Positions 1 through 13,355 of a stretch of DNA of 64,000 bases are shown piece after piece; position 1 is the first letter of the stretch; every line of letters starts with the position of its first letter. Under the pieces are notes generated by a model. The model did not search any database, had not been told where the DNA came from, and saw only the letters and a list, made by a program, of their open reading frames with translations. The stretch is from contig NC_006087.1 in the NCBI RefSeq assembly GCF_000007665.1, forward strand, positions 2,108,001-2,172,000. The letters run 5' to 3'. The position numbers and the translations under genes are program-made. The stretch comes from Leifsonia xyli subsp. xyli str. CTCB07 (GTDB lineage: Bacteria; Actinomycetota; Actinomycetes; Actinomycetales; Microbacteriaceae).

Positions 1-2
1 AG

Positions 3-494
3 CCATGGGTCCCGGGCGAGCCGTTCACCGCAGGACAGGAACGGCCCGGCTGGATCGGGCTGCTCAACGACGACTACGAGCCACACCTGACCGACCCGCG
101 CGTCACCGCCTTCCGGTACGAGAACGTGCGGCCACTGCATCCGGTGCGGCTCCGCCGCCTGCTGAACCGACTCGAGACAGACGCCTTCGGCACCGTCATC
201 CGCTCCGCCGGGTTCTGCCGCTTCGCCTCCCGGCCCCACGTCGTAGCGCACTGGGACCAGGTGGGCCGGACGATCAGCTTCGACCCGCTCAGCCACGACG
301 ACACCCTGGAGGACGACCAAGAGTTCCTCGCCCTCGGTCAGGAACTCGCGATCATCGGCCTCGACACCGGCGGCCTGACCGCTGCGCTCGACGACACCGC
401 GCTCACCGATGGCGAACTCACTGCGGGCCCCACCCTCTGGACAAAACGGCGGATTCCAGTGGTTGTTGCAACACGACGATTAGCTGGCGAGTAG
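3..494 (+). pseudogene. CobW-family GTPase (metallochaperone), C-terminal part only, cut by IS30
   Basis: The frame is open at the left window edge and encodes the C-terminal domain of a CobW/YjiA-type GTP-dependent metallochaperone: RPGWIGLLN, then TDPRVTAFRYENVRPLHP, then GTVIRSAGFCR and VAHWDQVGRTISFDP. These are conserved blocks of the actinobacterial CobW C-terminal domain. The GTPase domain would lie to the left, outside the window. Native sequence stops near GPTLWT (about 445); the last 15 or so residues come from the IS30 end that begins at 461, and the frame closes on a stop inside the element. The family moves zinc or cobalt to client proteins; loss of the last residues may or may not inactivate it. 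A start at GTG 126 is possible but would begin in mid-domain. Confidence 0.75.
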
Positions 495-1935
495 TTTAGC
501 GAGGCGTTCGGCTGGGGTTTCCCAGCCGAGCGTTTTGCGTGGGCGGGTGTTGAGCTCGTGGGCGACGTTCGTCAGGTCGGTTGCGGTGAATCGGGCGAGG
601 TCTGTTCCCTTTCCCTTGGGGAAGTATTGGCGAAGGAGTCCGTTGGTGTTCTCGTTGCTGCCGCGTTGCCAGGGACTCGCGGGGTCGCAGAAGTAGACCG
701 GGATGTCGGTGGCTATCGTGAACGACTTGTGAGCTGCCATTTCCGAGCCCTGGTCCCAGGTGATCGAGCGACGGAGTTCGCGTGGGAGTGTCTTGACGGC
801 GCTGATCAGTCCGTCCCGGACGGATTCTGCGGTGCGATCGATGGGGAGATGGATCAGCATCACGAACCGGGTGGAGCGTTCCACGAGGGTGCCGATGGCG
901 CTGTTGCGGTGTCCGCCGATGATGAGGTCGCCTTCCCAATGTCCGGGAACGGCGCGGTCCTCGATTTCGGCGGGACGGTCGGAGATCATTACCATCGGAT
1001 CCGCGAAACGATGTCTGCGAGCGGCGCCAGAACGATGCGGTTTCCGCTTGGCCCGGCCGGTCCGCAGCACCATCGTGAGCTCGCGGCGGAGTTGTCCACG
1101 GCCCTGCACGTAGAAGGCTTGATAGATCGTCTCGTGCGCCACGCGCATCTCCGCATCGCCGGGGAACTCGCGGATCAGCGACCGGCTGATCTGCTCCGGC
1201 GACCAACGTAGCGTCAGCTTCCGTTGAACGTAACTGCGCAGCTGCGGATTGCGGACCAGCCTCGTGGCTTTCGGTCGCGGTCGGCGGCTGGCCGCTTTCC
1301 GATGCGCCACGTATGGATGGTAGCCGCCCTCTCCAGGAAGCTGATTCCGGCGAATCTCTCGACTGATCGTCGACACCGAGCGACCAAGCTTGGCCGCGAC
1401 CCGACACAACGAAAGGCCGGCCCTGGTCAGGTCCCGGATCAGCTCACGCTCCTGCAGGGAGAGGAATCGTGGGTGGAGTGCGGCTTCGAGCGAACGCATC
1501 GACGCCCGCTGAACAGGATCAACAACGACAGGCACCCTGTCTTTGTAATCGACCACGCGACCATCTGGATAAATGCGTCGCCCGTTCGACTGTCCCAGAG
1601 GTATCCCGTGTTCGGGCTGATTCCGACTCGTCCCACCGCTTCGCGGCGCGAGAGCCCGCTGCTCCGCAGCTCCAGGTACTCGTCCTTGCATGGGTGCGCG
1701 CTCATGCCGCCGCCGGTGTAGCCGTGACTAGCCAGGCCCGCCTTGCGAACCCATTGCGCGCACGTCGCGGGGTTGAACCCTAGCTCCCTCGCCGCGATCG
1801 TCGTACTCCTGGACTCCTTGAAAATGACGAAGAAGGCTTCACGCTCCGCCTGGGTGTACTTCCTCTTCCCCGCACTGCGCCTTAAACGGGACACGGTCCT
1901 TGCAACTCCTAGAAACTCCAGATGTTGCAACAACC
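461..1935 (-). mobile_element. IS30-family insertion sequence
   Basis: The element is about 1475 bp and is bounded by 13-bp perfect terminal inverted repeats GGTTGTTGCAACA at 461-473 and, inverted, at 1923-1935. It carries one transposase gene on the minus strand that nearly fills it. The left end truncates the CobW-like gene and the right end abuts IS481-like debris. I see no matching target duplication and no continuation of CobW on the right, so the site was rearranged after or during insertion. Confidence 0.85.
480..1894 (-). pseudogene. IS30-family transposase, frameshifted
   Basis: DDE transposase. The N-terminal part is read from GTG 1894 (VSRLRRSAGKRKYTQ), with a helix-turn-helix region NPATCAQWVRKAGL and SGLSRREAVGRVGISPNTGYLW. 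The frame then changes near 1590 and continues as NGRRIYPDGRVVDYKDRVP into a second helix-turn-helix (LSLCRVAAKLGRSVSTISREIRRN) and the catalytic core. The acidic triad is intact: D in GHWEGDLIIG, D in ITWDQGSEM, E in SNENTNGLLRQYFPKG. Both parts together are about 470 codons, as expected for actinobacterial IS30 enzymes. IS30 elements normally use one continuous frame, so I read the shift as a mutation rather than programmed frameshifting, but the two frames overlap for 250 bp and a recoding event cannot be excluded from sequence alone. Confidence 0.8.
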
Positions 1936-2147
1936 GCTAGAACCCAAGAAACTCACCGACCCCTTCCCTCTCTAACCATCGCTTGGCTGTTCTTCCTCGT
2001 GAGGTTGTGAACGCGTTGGGCGGGTGATGAGCCGTTCATTGCGGTGAGCCAAGAGAAGGCCTCCCTCGAGAGTGACGTACACACCACTCAGAATGGAGGC
2101 CTTCTCCCTATCGGCCGATCACCAACGTACTGGCCCGGTACACCTAG
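1936..2147 (-). pseudogene. Remnant of a second IS481-like element (transposase start and right end)
   Basis: Between the IS30 end and a CACCTAG end (2141-2147) lies the 5' part of another transposase. GGAGG at 2060-2064 precedes TTG 2052, which reads LAHRNERL, an IS481-like opening; after indels TAKRWLEREG appears in another frame, resembling the family helix-turn-helix. The layout (terminus, hairpin, ribosome site, start) matches the better-preserved IS481 copy at 2373-3492, including the terminal CACCTAG. The remainder was presumably removed when IS30 inserted. The assignment rests on short similarities. Confidence 0.45.
2053..2106 (-). repeat. 12-bp inverted repeat sequestering a transposase ribosome binding site
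   Basis: GAGAAGGCCTCC at 2053-2064 and GGAGGCCTTCTC at 2095-2106 are perfect inverse complements with a 30-nt loop. On the minus strand the inner arm contains the GGAGG ribosome site seven bases before TTG 2052, so a transcript entering from outside would fold and hide it. The complete IS481 copy has the same device at 3372-3434. Confidence 0.7.
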
Positions 2148-2372
2148 GCGGCTCTGACCATCCAGTTCGTGTTGCGGTTACGCTGAGTGCCGAGGTTGTA
2201 GCAGGTGGCGCCCTTTCGTCCGTCGTAGCGCGCCCAGGAGTAGCCACCGTCTACGGAGATCAGCACCACGGCGGCAGAGACAGAAACCGATGCCGCTTCA
2301 CACTTCGCCAGAAACAAGCGGCGGGGGAGCGCAATACCCACCGCTGGCTGCGGAAATGAAGGGTGTTTCCCC
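2148..2372. other. Short chromosomal remnant between IS elements
   Basis: This piece holds no complete gene. On the minus strand a frame reads a possible hydrophobic stretch (SVSVSAAVVLISVDGG) followed by YSWARYDGRKGATCYNLGTQ and stops at 2144-2146. It looks like the end of a small secreted protein but matches no family I know, and both sides are cut by mobile elements. Confidence 0.3.
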
Positions 2373-3371
2373 CTAGGTGTGATGTCCAGGGAGGTTGTTG
2401 TCGATTCTGCTAATGGGTGGGGCTCTGATGGCGGAGTGGTGCTGGTGATGATTGTAGAAGTGGGGCCAGCCGGGGAGTGCTTCTCGTCGTTCGGCCTCTG
2501 AACCATAGAACCGGGCGTAGGCCCAGCCGTCGGCGAGTGTGCGGTGGAAGCGTTCGATCTTCCCGTTGGTCTGTGGTCGGTATGGTCGGGTCTTCTTCGC
2601 CCTGATCCCGAGCTCTGTGCAGGCGTCTCGCCAGGCGTAGGACTTGTAGGCGGAGCCGTTGTCCGAGAGGACGAGTTCGACGCTGACATCCCGGTCGGCG
2701 AACCAGGCGACAGCACGCCGCAGGACACCGATCGCGGTGTCCGCCTTCTCGTCGGAGCAGATCTCGGCGTAGGCGACGCGGGAGTGGTCGTCGATGATCG
2801 TGTAGACGAACACGGTGCCCAACCGTGGCTCGTAGCGGTGGTTCCTGCTCTTCGTGCGGGTGGCGGTCGCTTCCCGGTTGCGTTCGCCCTGGACGCGGCC
2901 GACGAATCGTCAGCCGCCGCCGTTGGGGATGTTGCCGAACTTCGTCACGTCGACATGGATCAGCGATCCAGGGTGGTCGTGCTCGTAGCGACGGATCGGC
3001 TCGCCCGTGACCCGATCAATGGTGCAGAGCCGGTTGATGCGGCAGCACACCAGGACGGCGTGGACGGTCGAGGCGGGAAGGCCAAGCTCGCCGGCGATCT
3101 GCACCGGCCCCAGGCGTCGTCGCCACCTCGCCCGCACGATCCGCTTGAGCACGGGCAACGGCGTCCGCGTTGGCATCGATCGTGGGCGGCTAGACCGGTC
3201 GGTCATCCCTCCCGTGCCTTCGGCGCGGAACCTCGCCGCCCATTTCCGCGCGGTAACGGGCGAGACCATAAACATCTTCGCTGCGACGGAGACCAGCCAA
3301 TGGTCCTCGACGATGAGCCTGGCAAGGCGCAGACGAGCGCGCGGTGTGAGAGCAGCGTTAACGTGGGACAC
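2373..3371 (-). pseudogene. IS481-family transposase with one in-frame stop
   Basis: The frame from GTG 3371 (VSHVNAALTPRARLRLARL) is continuous for 332 codons apart from a single TGA at 2910-2912, following NIPNGGG where related proteins have Trp. The N-terminal helix-turn-helix (SVAAKMFMVSPVTARKWAAR) is followed by the rve/DDE core: D in IHVDVTKFGNIP, D in LVLSDNGSAYKS, E in NGKIERFHRTLADGW. The stop separates the first aspartate from the rest, so the protein should be inactive unless TGA is read through. GGAGG at 3377-3381 gives a good ribosome site, but it lies in a hairpin arm. One base change would restore the gene, implying recent inactivation or an error. Confidence 0.85.
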
Positions 3372-3434
3372 GAAGGCCTCCTGGATCGTGAAGCGGTTGA
3401 ACTGAACAGCTCCACTTCACAACCGGAGGCCCTC
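3372..3434 (-). promoter_or_regulatory. Hairpin over the IS481 transposase ribosome site
   Basis: GAAGGCCTCC at 3372-3381 pairs with GGAGGCCCTC at 3425-3434 (one mismatch, 43-nt loop). The inner arm holds the GGAGG before GTG 3371. This resembles the hairpins of IS10 and IS50 that block translation of read-through transcripts; that role here is inference. Confidence 0.55.
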
Positions 3435-3492
3435 GCCCCTCAACTCCTCACGACCGTATCGCCGAAACAACCCCCCTGGACATCACACCTAG

Positions 3493-3972
3493 CCATCGTT
3501 GAGAGGGGGAAGCGATCAGTGGCGGCGAATGTCAGCGCGGCGGGAGGCGAGGTAGACCAGGACACCGGCGAGCACCGCGCAGCCCATCGTCGTGAGCCAG
3601 AACGGCAGCGTCCCCGGAGCGTTTCCGCGACAGCCTGCGCGACACCCGCCACGAAGCTCACCACAGCCACCAGCAGCGCGACAATGGGCGGCGAAGCCGA
3701 CCAGCGCGCGCCCAGCAGTGTCCGTGTACTCTAAAAGATCGCGCCACATGGTCCCATTCTCCCGCATCCCCGACGCTGCCTCCGCCCCGCCGTTCACAGG
3801 TTTCCACACCAACGCTTCCCAGCCGCGCAACCCCCAACGACCCTAAAGCGCTAACCAGCCGACGCGACACCTCCAGCAGGGTCGACACCCCGCTGCTCGA
3901 CGAGTTCCCTCTCGAACCACGCTACAACGCAAGCACGCCACACCTCCGACAGCGAACTTCTCACACCCAAAT
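3493..3972 (-). pseudogene. Degenerate small membrane protein and non-coding DNA
   Basis: No intact gene lies between the IS481 end and the rpoC terminator. On the minus strand from about 3760 to 3516, pieces in two frames look like one small membrane protein: LLEYTDTAGRALVGFAA, then (other frame) IVALLVAVVSFVAGVAQAVAET, then back to GTLPFWLTTMGCAVLAGVLV and a basic tail. Two compensating shifts are needed. The family is unknown. The rest (about 3840-3972) shows nothing recognisable. Confidence 0.35.
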
Positions 3973-4027
3973 AACTGACCCCCGAGAATCGAACCTGATT
4001 TCTCAGTTCAACCCACGGGGGTCAGTT
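3973..4027 (-). terminator. Probable rpoBC transcription terminator hairpin
   Basis: AACTGACCCCCG at 3973-3984 and CGGGGGTCAGTT at 4016-4027 are a perfect 12-bp inverted repeat 34 bp past the rpoC stop. On the minus strand the stem is followed by TATTTGGG, a short T-rich stretch. A second small stem (GAGAA/TTCTC) can form inside the loop. Confidence 0.6.
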
Positions 4028-4061
4028 CACGAACGCTCGGGGGCCTTCGTGGGAGCGCCTA

Positions 4062-7937
<3,876 letters not shown>

Positions 7938-7984
7938 TGTTCACTCTCTCCTCTTGAAGATTCGTCAGGTGGGTCTGGCTACGG

Positions 7985-10900
7985 TCAGATCTCGTCGATG
8001 GACGAGGACTCGAACCGGGAGGAGATGTTGATGCCGAGCTCTTCCGCCGCGCGGAAGGCCTCGTCGTCGGCGTCGCGCAGGCTGACCGCCTGCCCGTCTG
8101 CCGAGAGGACCTCCACGTTCAGGCAGAGCGACTGCATCTCCTTGATGAGCACCTTGAAGGACTCCGGGATGCCCGGCTCCTGGATGTTCTCACCCTTGAC
8201 GATGGCCTCGTAGACCTTCACACGGCCGAGGATGTCGTCCGATTTGATGGTCAGAAGCTCCTGGAGCGCATAGGCGGCTCCATAGGCTTCCAGGGCCCAC
8301 ACCTCCATCTCGCCGAAACGCTGTCCACCGAACTGCGCTTTACCGCCGAGCGGCTGCTGGGTGATCATGGAGTACGGACCCGTGGAGCGGGCGTGGATCT
8401 TGTCGTCCACGAGGTGGTGCAGTTTCAGGATGTACATGTAGCCGACCGAAACCGGGTCCGGGTACGGCTCGCCGGAGCGGCCGTCGAAGAGCTGCGTCTT
8501 GCCGGAAGAGCCGATCAGGCGGTCGCCGTCCCGGGTCGGGAGAGTGACGTCGAGGAGACCGGCGATCTCCTCCTCTTTCGCGCCATCGAACACCGGGGTC
8601 GCGACCTTCGTGTTCGGGGCCGCGCTGAACGCGGTCTCCGGGAGCTCGGCGGCCCACTTCGGCTTGCCCTTGATCTCCCAGCCGTTCTTGGCGATCCAGC
8701 CGAGGTGGATCTCCAGCACCTGGCCGAAGTTCATGCGGCCGGGGACGCCGAGCGGGTTCAGGATGACGTCGACCGGCGTGCCGTCCGCGAGGAACGGCAT
8801 GTCCTCGACGGGGAGGATCTTCGAGATGACGCCCTTGTTGCCGTGACGGCCGGCGAGCTTGTCGCCCGCAGTGATCTTGCGCTTCTGGGCGATGTAGACC
8901 ACCACGCGCTGGTTCACGCCGGAGCCGAGCTCGTCGTCGCCGTCCTGCGCGTCGAAGACCTTGACACCGATGATGGTGCCCTCCTCACCGTGCGGGACCT
9001 TGAGGGAGGTGTCGCGCACCTCGCGGCTCTTCTCGTTGAAGATCGCGCGGAGAAGGCGCTCCTCGGCCGACAGCTCGGTCTCGCCCTTCGGGGTGACCTT
9101 GCCGACGAGGATGTCGCCGGGGCGGACCTCGGCGCCGATGCGGATGATGCCGCGCTCGTCGAGGTCGGCCAGGAGGTCCGGGCTGACGTTCGGCAGGTCG
9201 CGGGTGATCTCTTCCTTACCGAGCTTGGTGTCGCGGGCGTCGACCTCGTACTCCTCGATGTGAATCGAGGAGAGGGTGTCGTCCTTCACCAGGTTCTGGC
9301 TGAGGATGATCGCATCCTCGAAGTTGTGGCCCTCCCACGGCATGAACGCGACGAGCAGGTTCTTGCCGAGCGCGAGCTCGCCGTTCTCGGTGGCGGGGCC
9401 GTCGGCGACGACCTCGCCCGCCTCGATCCGGTCGCCCTCGTCCACGACCACGCGGTGGTTGTAGGAGGTGCCCTGGTTCGAGCGGTCGAACTTGCGCAGG
9501 TAGTAGGTCTTGACCGTGCCGTCGTCCGCCTGGACGGTGACCGCGTCGGCCGAGACCTCGGAGACGATTCCCGACTTCTCGGCGATGACCACGTCACCGG
9601 CGTCGATGGCCGCGTAGCCCTCCATACCGGTTCCGACGACCGGGCTCTCCGAGCGCAGCAGCGGCACCGCCTGGCGCTGCATGTTCGCGCCCATGAGAGC
9701 GCGGTTGGCGTCGTCATGCTCGAGGAAGGGGATGAGGGAGGTGCCCACCGACACCATCTGGCGCGGGGAGACGTCCATGTAGCCGATCTCCTCGGCGGGG
9801 ACCAGGTCGACCTCGCCACCCTTCTGACGGGCGAGGACGCGCTCCTCGACGAAGTGGCCTCTGGCGTCGAGAGGCGCGTTGGCCTGCGCGACGACGAAGT
9901 CGTCCTCCTCGGAGGCGGTCAGGTAGTCGATCTGGTCGGTGACCAGGCCGTCCACGACCTTGCGGTACGGGGTCTCGATGAAGCCGAACGAGTTGATCCG
10001 CGCGAACGACGCGAGCGAGCCGATCAGACCGATGTTCGGGCCTTCCGGGGTCTCGATCGGGCACATGCGGCCGTAGTGCGACGGGTGGACGTCGCGGACC
10101 TCGACGCCGGCGCGCTCACGGCTCAGGCCGCCAGGGCCGAGAGCCGAGAGGCGGCGCTTGTGGGTCAGGCCCGCGAGCGGGTTGTTCTGGTCCATGAACT
10201 GCGACAGCTGGCTCGTTCCGAAGAACTCCTTGATCGCGGCGACGACCGGCCGCACATTGATCAGGGTCTGCGGGGTGATCGCCTCGATGTCCTGCGTGGT
10301 CATGCGCTCGCGCACCACGCGCTCCATTCGGGAGAGACCGGTGCGGACCTGGTTCTGGATGAGCTCGCCGACGGCGCGGATGCGACGGTTGCCGAAGTGG
10401 TCAATGTCGTCGATGTCGAGGCGGATGTCCGTTTCGACGCCGCTGCGGAGACCCGTGAACGAGGTCTGGCCGTCGTGCAGGGAGACCAGGTACTTGATCG
10501 TCGCGATGATGTCCTGAACGGTCAGCACCGAGTCCGTCAGCGGAGCTTCCAGGCCCAGCTTGCGGTTGATCTTGTAGCGGCCGACCTTGGCGAGATCGTA
10601 GCGCTTCGGGTTGAAGTAGAAGTTGTCGAGGAGCGCGCGGGCGGCCTCGGCGGCCACCTGCTCGCCCGGACGGAGCTTCCGGTAGATGTCCTTGAGCGCT
10701 TCCTCCTTGGTGAGGATGGCGTCCTTCTCCAGCGTCAGCTCGATCGACTGGAAGCCGGCGAACTCGGCGAGGATCTCCTCGCTGGTCAGACCGAGGGCCT
10801 TGAGGAAGACGGTGACCGACTGCTTGCGCTTGCGGTCGATGCGGACGCCGACCTGGTCGCGCTTGTCGATCTCGAACTCGAGCCAGGAACCGCGGCTCGG

Positions 10901-11482
10901 GATGACGCGCGCCGAGTAGATGTCCTTGTCGGAGGTCTTGTCGGCGGCGGCCTCGAAGTAGACGCCGGGCGAGCGAACGAGCTGCGACACCACGACACGC
11001 TCGGTGCCGTTGATGATGAAGGTCCCCCGCTCGGTCATCAGCGGGAAGTCACCCATGAAGACCGTCTGGGTCTTGATCTCACCGGTGAGGTGGTTCATGA
11101 ACTCGGCCTCGACGTAGAGCGGGGCAGCGTAGGTCCTGCCCTTCTCCTTGCACTCGTCGATCGAGTACTTCTTCTCCTCAAGGAACGGGTTCGTGAACGA
11201 GAGCTGCATGGTCTCGCCGAGGTCCTCGATCGGGGAGATCTCCTCGAAGATCTCCTCCAGGCCGGTGGCGGCGGGCAGATCCTGACGCCCCTGCGCCTCG
11301 GCCGCGGCGACGCGCGCCTGCCAGGCGTCGTTTCCGACCAGCCAGTCGAAACTCTCCGTCTGCAGTGCGAGCAGATCGGGGACGGTGAGGGTGTCCGTGA
11401 TCTTGGCGAACGAGAGACGGGAGACGTCCCGGCCGTTCTTGAGTGTCTTGTCGTTGTTGGTTGCGTTGCGCGCAGCAGCCAA
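7985..11482 (-). CDS. rpoB: DNA-directed RNA polymerase subunit beta
   Basis: The 1165-residue protein is collinear with actinobacterial RpoB. The rifampicin pocket is wild type ([28 protein letters not shown]), so the sequence predicts rifampicin sensitivity. Other conserved blocks are [39 protein letters not shown] and the C-terminal [25 protein letters not shown], which contacts beta'. The start is TTG 11482 with GGAGG eight bases upstream. The usual neighbours rplL/rplJ are absent upstream; a divergent methyltransferase-like gene is found instead, as is common in Microbacteriaceae. The long leader (about 180 nt from the promoter candidate) leaves room for attenuation, but I see no defined element. 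Confidence 0.98.
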   Translation of the reverse strand: MAAARNATNNDKTLKNGRDVSRLSFAKITDTLTVPDLLALQTESFDWLVGNDAWQARVAAAEAQGRQDLPAATGLEEIFEEISPIEDLGETMQLSFTNPFLEEKKYSIDECKEKGRTYAAPLYVEAEFMNHLTGEIKTQTVFMGDFPLMTERGTFIINGTERVVVSQLVRSPGVYFEAAADKTSDKDIYSARVIPSRGSWLEFEIDKRDQVGVRIDRKRKQSVTVFLKALGLTSEEILAEFAGFQSIELTLEKDAILTKEEALKDIYRKLRPGEQVAAEAARALLDNFYFNPKRYDLAKVGRYKINRKLGLEAPLTDSVLTVQDIIATIKYLVSLHDGQTSFTGLRSGVETDIRLDIDDIDHFGNRRIRAVGELIQNQVRTGLSRMERVVRERMTTQDIEAITPQTLINVRPVVAAIKEFFGTSQLSQFMDQNNPLAGLTHKRRLSALGPGGLSRERAGVEVRDVHPSHYGRMCPIETPEGPNIGLIGSLASFARINSFGFIETPYRKVVDGLVTDQIDYLTASEEDDFVVAQANAPLDARGHFVEERVLARQKGGEVDLVPAEEIGYMDVSPRQMVSVGTSLIPFLEHDDANRALMGANMQRQAVPLLRSESPVVGTGMEGYAAIDAGDVVIAEKSGIVSEVSADAVTVQADDGTVKTYYLRKFDRSNQGTSYNHRVVVDEGDRIEAGEVVADGPATENGELALGKNLLVAFMPWEGHNFEDAIILSQNLVKDDTLSSIHIEEYEVDARDTKLGKEEITRDLPNVSPDLLADLDERGIIRIGAEVRPGDILVGKVTPKGETELSAEERLLRAIFNEKSREVRDTSLKVPHGEEGTIIGVKVFDAQDGDDELGSGVNQRVVVYIAQKRKITAGDKLAGRHGNKGVISKILPVEDMPFLADGTPVDVILNPLGVPGRMNFGQVLEIHLGWIAKNGWEIKGKPKWAAELPETAFSAAPNTKVATPVFDGAKEEEIAGLLDVTLPTRDGDRLIGSSGKTQLFDGRSGEPYPDPVSVGYMYILKLHHLVDDKIHARSTGPYSMITQQPLGGKAQFGGQRFGEMEVWALEAYGAAYALQELLTIKSDDILGRVKVYEAIVKGENIQEPGIPESFKVLIKEMQSLCLNVEVLSADGQAVSLRDADDEAFRAAEELGINISSRFESSSIDEI

Positions 11483-11832
11483 GTAAATAACCTCCGTGGG
11501 GCCCCGTCGGGCCAGTTACTGTCGGTCGTGTTGTGTAGTTAGGGTGAGGAACCGCTCCCAGCGCATCGCGGCACCGTATCTGACCCGGTGTTCCGGGTCC
11601 AGGCGCGCACGGGGAAATCTGAAGCCGACCGCAATATGAAGGCGAGTGTGTGGACTGGGAGCGCAAAGAACTACTATATGTCAACCGGACGTGCCTTGTC
11701 CAGTCTCTTCTTGACCCGAAGCCAGCGATGGGGTATAAACCGCGATCGGGGCCGCGCCATTCCCGCGTCTCCGGCCCCGATCGGACCCGAAACGTACCGG
11801 CTGGCCGGCGACGACGGGGCTACGCTGGACCC
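11483..11832. other. Divergent intergenic region with the rpoB promoter
   Basis: These 350 bp separate rpoB (minus) from the spermidine-synthase-like gene (plus). They are more AT-rich around 11630-11750. A promoter candidate for rpoB is listed separately. For the plus-strand gene nothing convincing is visible. No RNA gene was recognised. Confidence 0.6.
11673..11702 (-). promoter_or_regulatory. Candidate sigma-70 promoter for rpoBC
   Basis: On the minus strand TGGACA (11697-11702) and TATAGT (11673-11678) are separated by 18 bp, matching the primary sigma factor consensus well. Transcription would start near 11666 and give a leader of about 180 nt. A TTGACA lies in the spacer but has no -10 partner. 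Confidence 0.5.
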
Positions 11833-12699
11833 GTGCCGCTGTTTCCCTCCGTCGTCCTGTCCGAGAGCGGATTCGTCGCGACCATCGAACCCGACCGGTT
11901 CGTCCCCGGCTCCTACCAGCTGGTGGTGGACGGCACACCGCAGTCGCAGGTGAACCTGGACGATCCGACGCAGCTGTTCTTCGAATACGTGCAGCGGATG
12001 GGAAACGCGATCGACCTGATCGGGGAGCCCGGCGAGCCGATCACGGCCGTGCATCTGGGGGCGGGGGCACTGACCTTGCCGCGGTATGTCGCCGCCACCC
12101 GCCCGGGCTCACGGCAGCAGGTGGTGGAGCTGGAGAGCCGGCTGGTGGACCTGGTGCGGCAGGAGCTGCCGCTACCGCGGCACGCCCAGATCCGCATCCG
12201 GCACGGGGACGCGCGCGACGTCGTCGGGAAGCTTCCGGCGGGGCTGCGCGGACAGGTGGACCTGCTGGTGATCGACATCTTCAACGGCTCGCGGACCCCG
12301 GCGCATGTCACGAGCGTGGAGTTCTACCGATCGGCCGTCTCGCTGCTGAACCCGGGCGGGATCGTGCTGGTGAACGTAGCAGACGGTCCGCCGCTGGCTT
12401 TCGCGCGATCACAGGTGGCGACGCTCGGCTCCGTCGTCGGGAACGTGGCGGCGCTGGCGGAGACGCAGGTGCTCAAAGGGCGGCGGTTCGGAAACGTGGT
12501 GCTGATGGGGTCGGACTCGCCGCTGCCACTGGAGTGGCTGCCGCGGCTGCTCGCGAGCGGGCCGCATCCCGCGAAGGCCGTCGCCGGGGCGGAACTGCGG
12601 ACGTTCACGGCGGGCGCGCCGATCGTGACCGATGCGACGAGCGTACGCTCTCCTCCGCCCGCGCGGAGCGTGTTCCTGTCGGGCGACCGGCGCGACTGA
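11833..12699 (+). CDS. Spermidine synthase-like methyltransferase-fold protein
   Basis: The 288-residue protein starts at GTG 11833. It has the SAM-binding Rossmann fold of the SpeE family: PITAVHLGAGALTLPRYV as the glycine-rich loop, VVELESRLVDL as the acidic strand end, HGDARDVV, and DLLVIDIFNGSRTPAHVTS at the position of the catalytic Asp region. Actinobacterial proteins of this kind lie beside unrelated genes and their substrate is unproven; true spermidine synthesis is not implied, since no polyamine genes are nearby. The C-terminal 50 residues are low in conserved features. It is convergent with the CGNR gene, 38 bp away. Confidence 0.75.
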   Translation: MPLFPSVVLSESGFVATIEPDRFVPGSYQLVVDGTPQSQVNLDDPTQLFFEYVQRMGNAIDLIGEPGEPITAVHLGAGALTLPRYVAATRPGSRQQVVELESRLVDLVRQELPLPRHAQIRIRHGDARDVVGKLPAGLRGQVDLLVIDIFNGSRTPAHVTSVEFYRSAVSLLNPGGIVLVNVADGPPLAFARSQVATLGSVVGNVAALAETQVLKGRRFGNVVLMGSDSPLPLEWLPRLLASGPHPAKAVAGAELRTFTAGAPIVTDATSVRSPPPARSVFLSGDRRD

Positions 12700-12737
12700 G
12701 GCCCCGGCACCGTGGAGGCCCCGGCGCTCGGATCGGA

Positions 12738-13355
12738 TCAATCCGCCGCGCGAGCGTCGGCGCGGGCGCGGTGGGCGCGCACCTTCGCCCGGTTGCCGCA
12801 GCGCTGCATGGAGCACCAGCGCCGGTTCGCGCTGCGCGAGGTGTCGAGGTAGAGGAGCGTGCAGCCCTCGGCCGAGCACTCCCGGATGCGGCCCTCGGCC
12901 TGCGAGCCGAACAGCCGGACGGCGTCGCGTGCGATCGTCCCGAGGGCCTGATGCGGACGTGCCTTCGCGCGGCCGGCCTGGCGCGCGCCGCCGGCCAGCA
13001 CAGGAGGGATGTCGGGAGTGGCGGCGAAGAGGTTCACGGTGTCCACGTCGTCGGGGTCGGGGGAGCCGCCCCCGCTCGCCCGCCGTGCGAGCCGGCCAAT
13101 CGCCTCGCGAAGGGTGTCGGCGTCCCGGAACTCACGCTCGCCCGCGGTGGGGGCGACCTCAGGGAAGCGCTCGGTCAGCCAGCCGTTCAGGCTCGCGGCG
13201 TCGGCCACCGTCGGCCGCTCCCCCTCCGGCTGGCCCAGCCCGGCGGTGCAGGCGAAATCGAGGGCGAGCGATCCGGAGTCGAACCACCAGCGCTGCCCGT
13301 CGCCCGGCTCGATCCACTGTCCGGTGGCGCGGGGCAGAATAGCGTCGGTGGGCAT
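12738..13355 (-). CDS. CGNR zinc-finger (ABATE domain) putative transcriptional regulator
   Basis: The 205-residue protein has an N-terminal ABATE-type region starting WWFDSGSLALDFACTAG and a C-terminal CGNR zinc finger: IRECSAEGCTLLYLDTSR, then RRWCSMQRCGNRAKV. The finger is thought to bind DNA; members are treated as regulators, often in stress or metabolite contexts, with few experiments. Its ATG follows directly on the stop codon of the SprT-like gene (zero spacing), so the two form an operon. Target genes are unknown. Confidence 0.85.
   Translation of the reverse strand: MPTDAILPRATGQWIEPGDGQRWWFDSGSLALDFACTAGLGQPEGERPTVADAASLNGWLTERFPEVAPTAGEREFRDADTLREAIGRLARRASGGGSPDPDDVDTVNLFAATPDIPPVLAGGARQAGRAKARPHQALGTIARDAVRLFGSQAEGRIRECSAEGCTLLYLDTSRSANRRWCSMQRCGNRAKVRAHRARADARAAD

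Larger units (their letters stand above)
2373..3492 (-). mobile_element. IS481-family insertion sequence
   Basis: The element is 1120 bp. The left end (2373-2399) begins CTAGGTGTGATGTCCAGG, and the right end (3466-3492) is its inverse complement with one mismatch in 27. A single transposase gene runs on the minus strand, and its stop codon TAG lies inside the left repeat. The upstream part (3372-3434) forms a hairpin over the ribosome site. No clear target duplication was found. Confidence 0.9.

Noticed and set aside
1439..1933. IS30 two-frame arrangement as programmed frameshifting
   Set aside because: IS30 enzymes are normally single-frame and I see no slippery heptamer with a following structure at about 1590; listed as a mutation with that caveat.
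3973..4027. Possible tRNA gene
   Set aside because: Only a T-arm-like segment; no anticodon or D arm and the stem length is wrong.
10150..10260. Possible rifampicin-resistance substitutions in rpoB
   Set aside because: The cluster reads as wild type at the Asp, His and Ser positions that usually change.
8393..11542. A 1049-codon open frame antisense to rpoB
   Set aside because: Same reason; rpoB is certain on the other strand.
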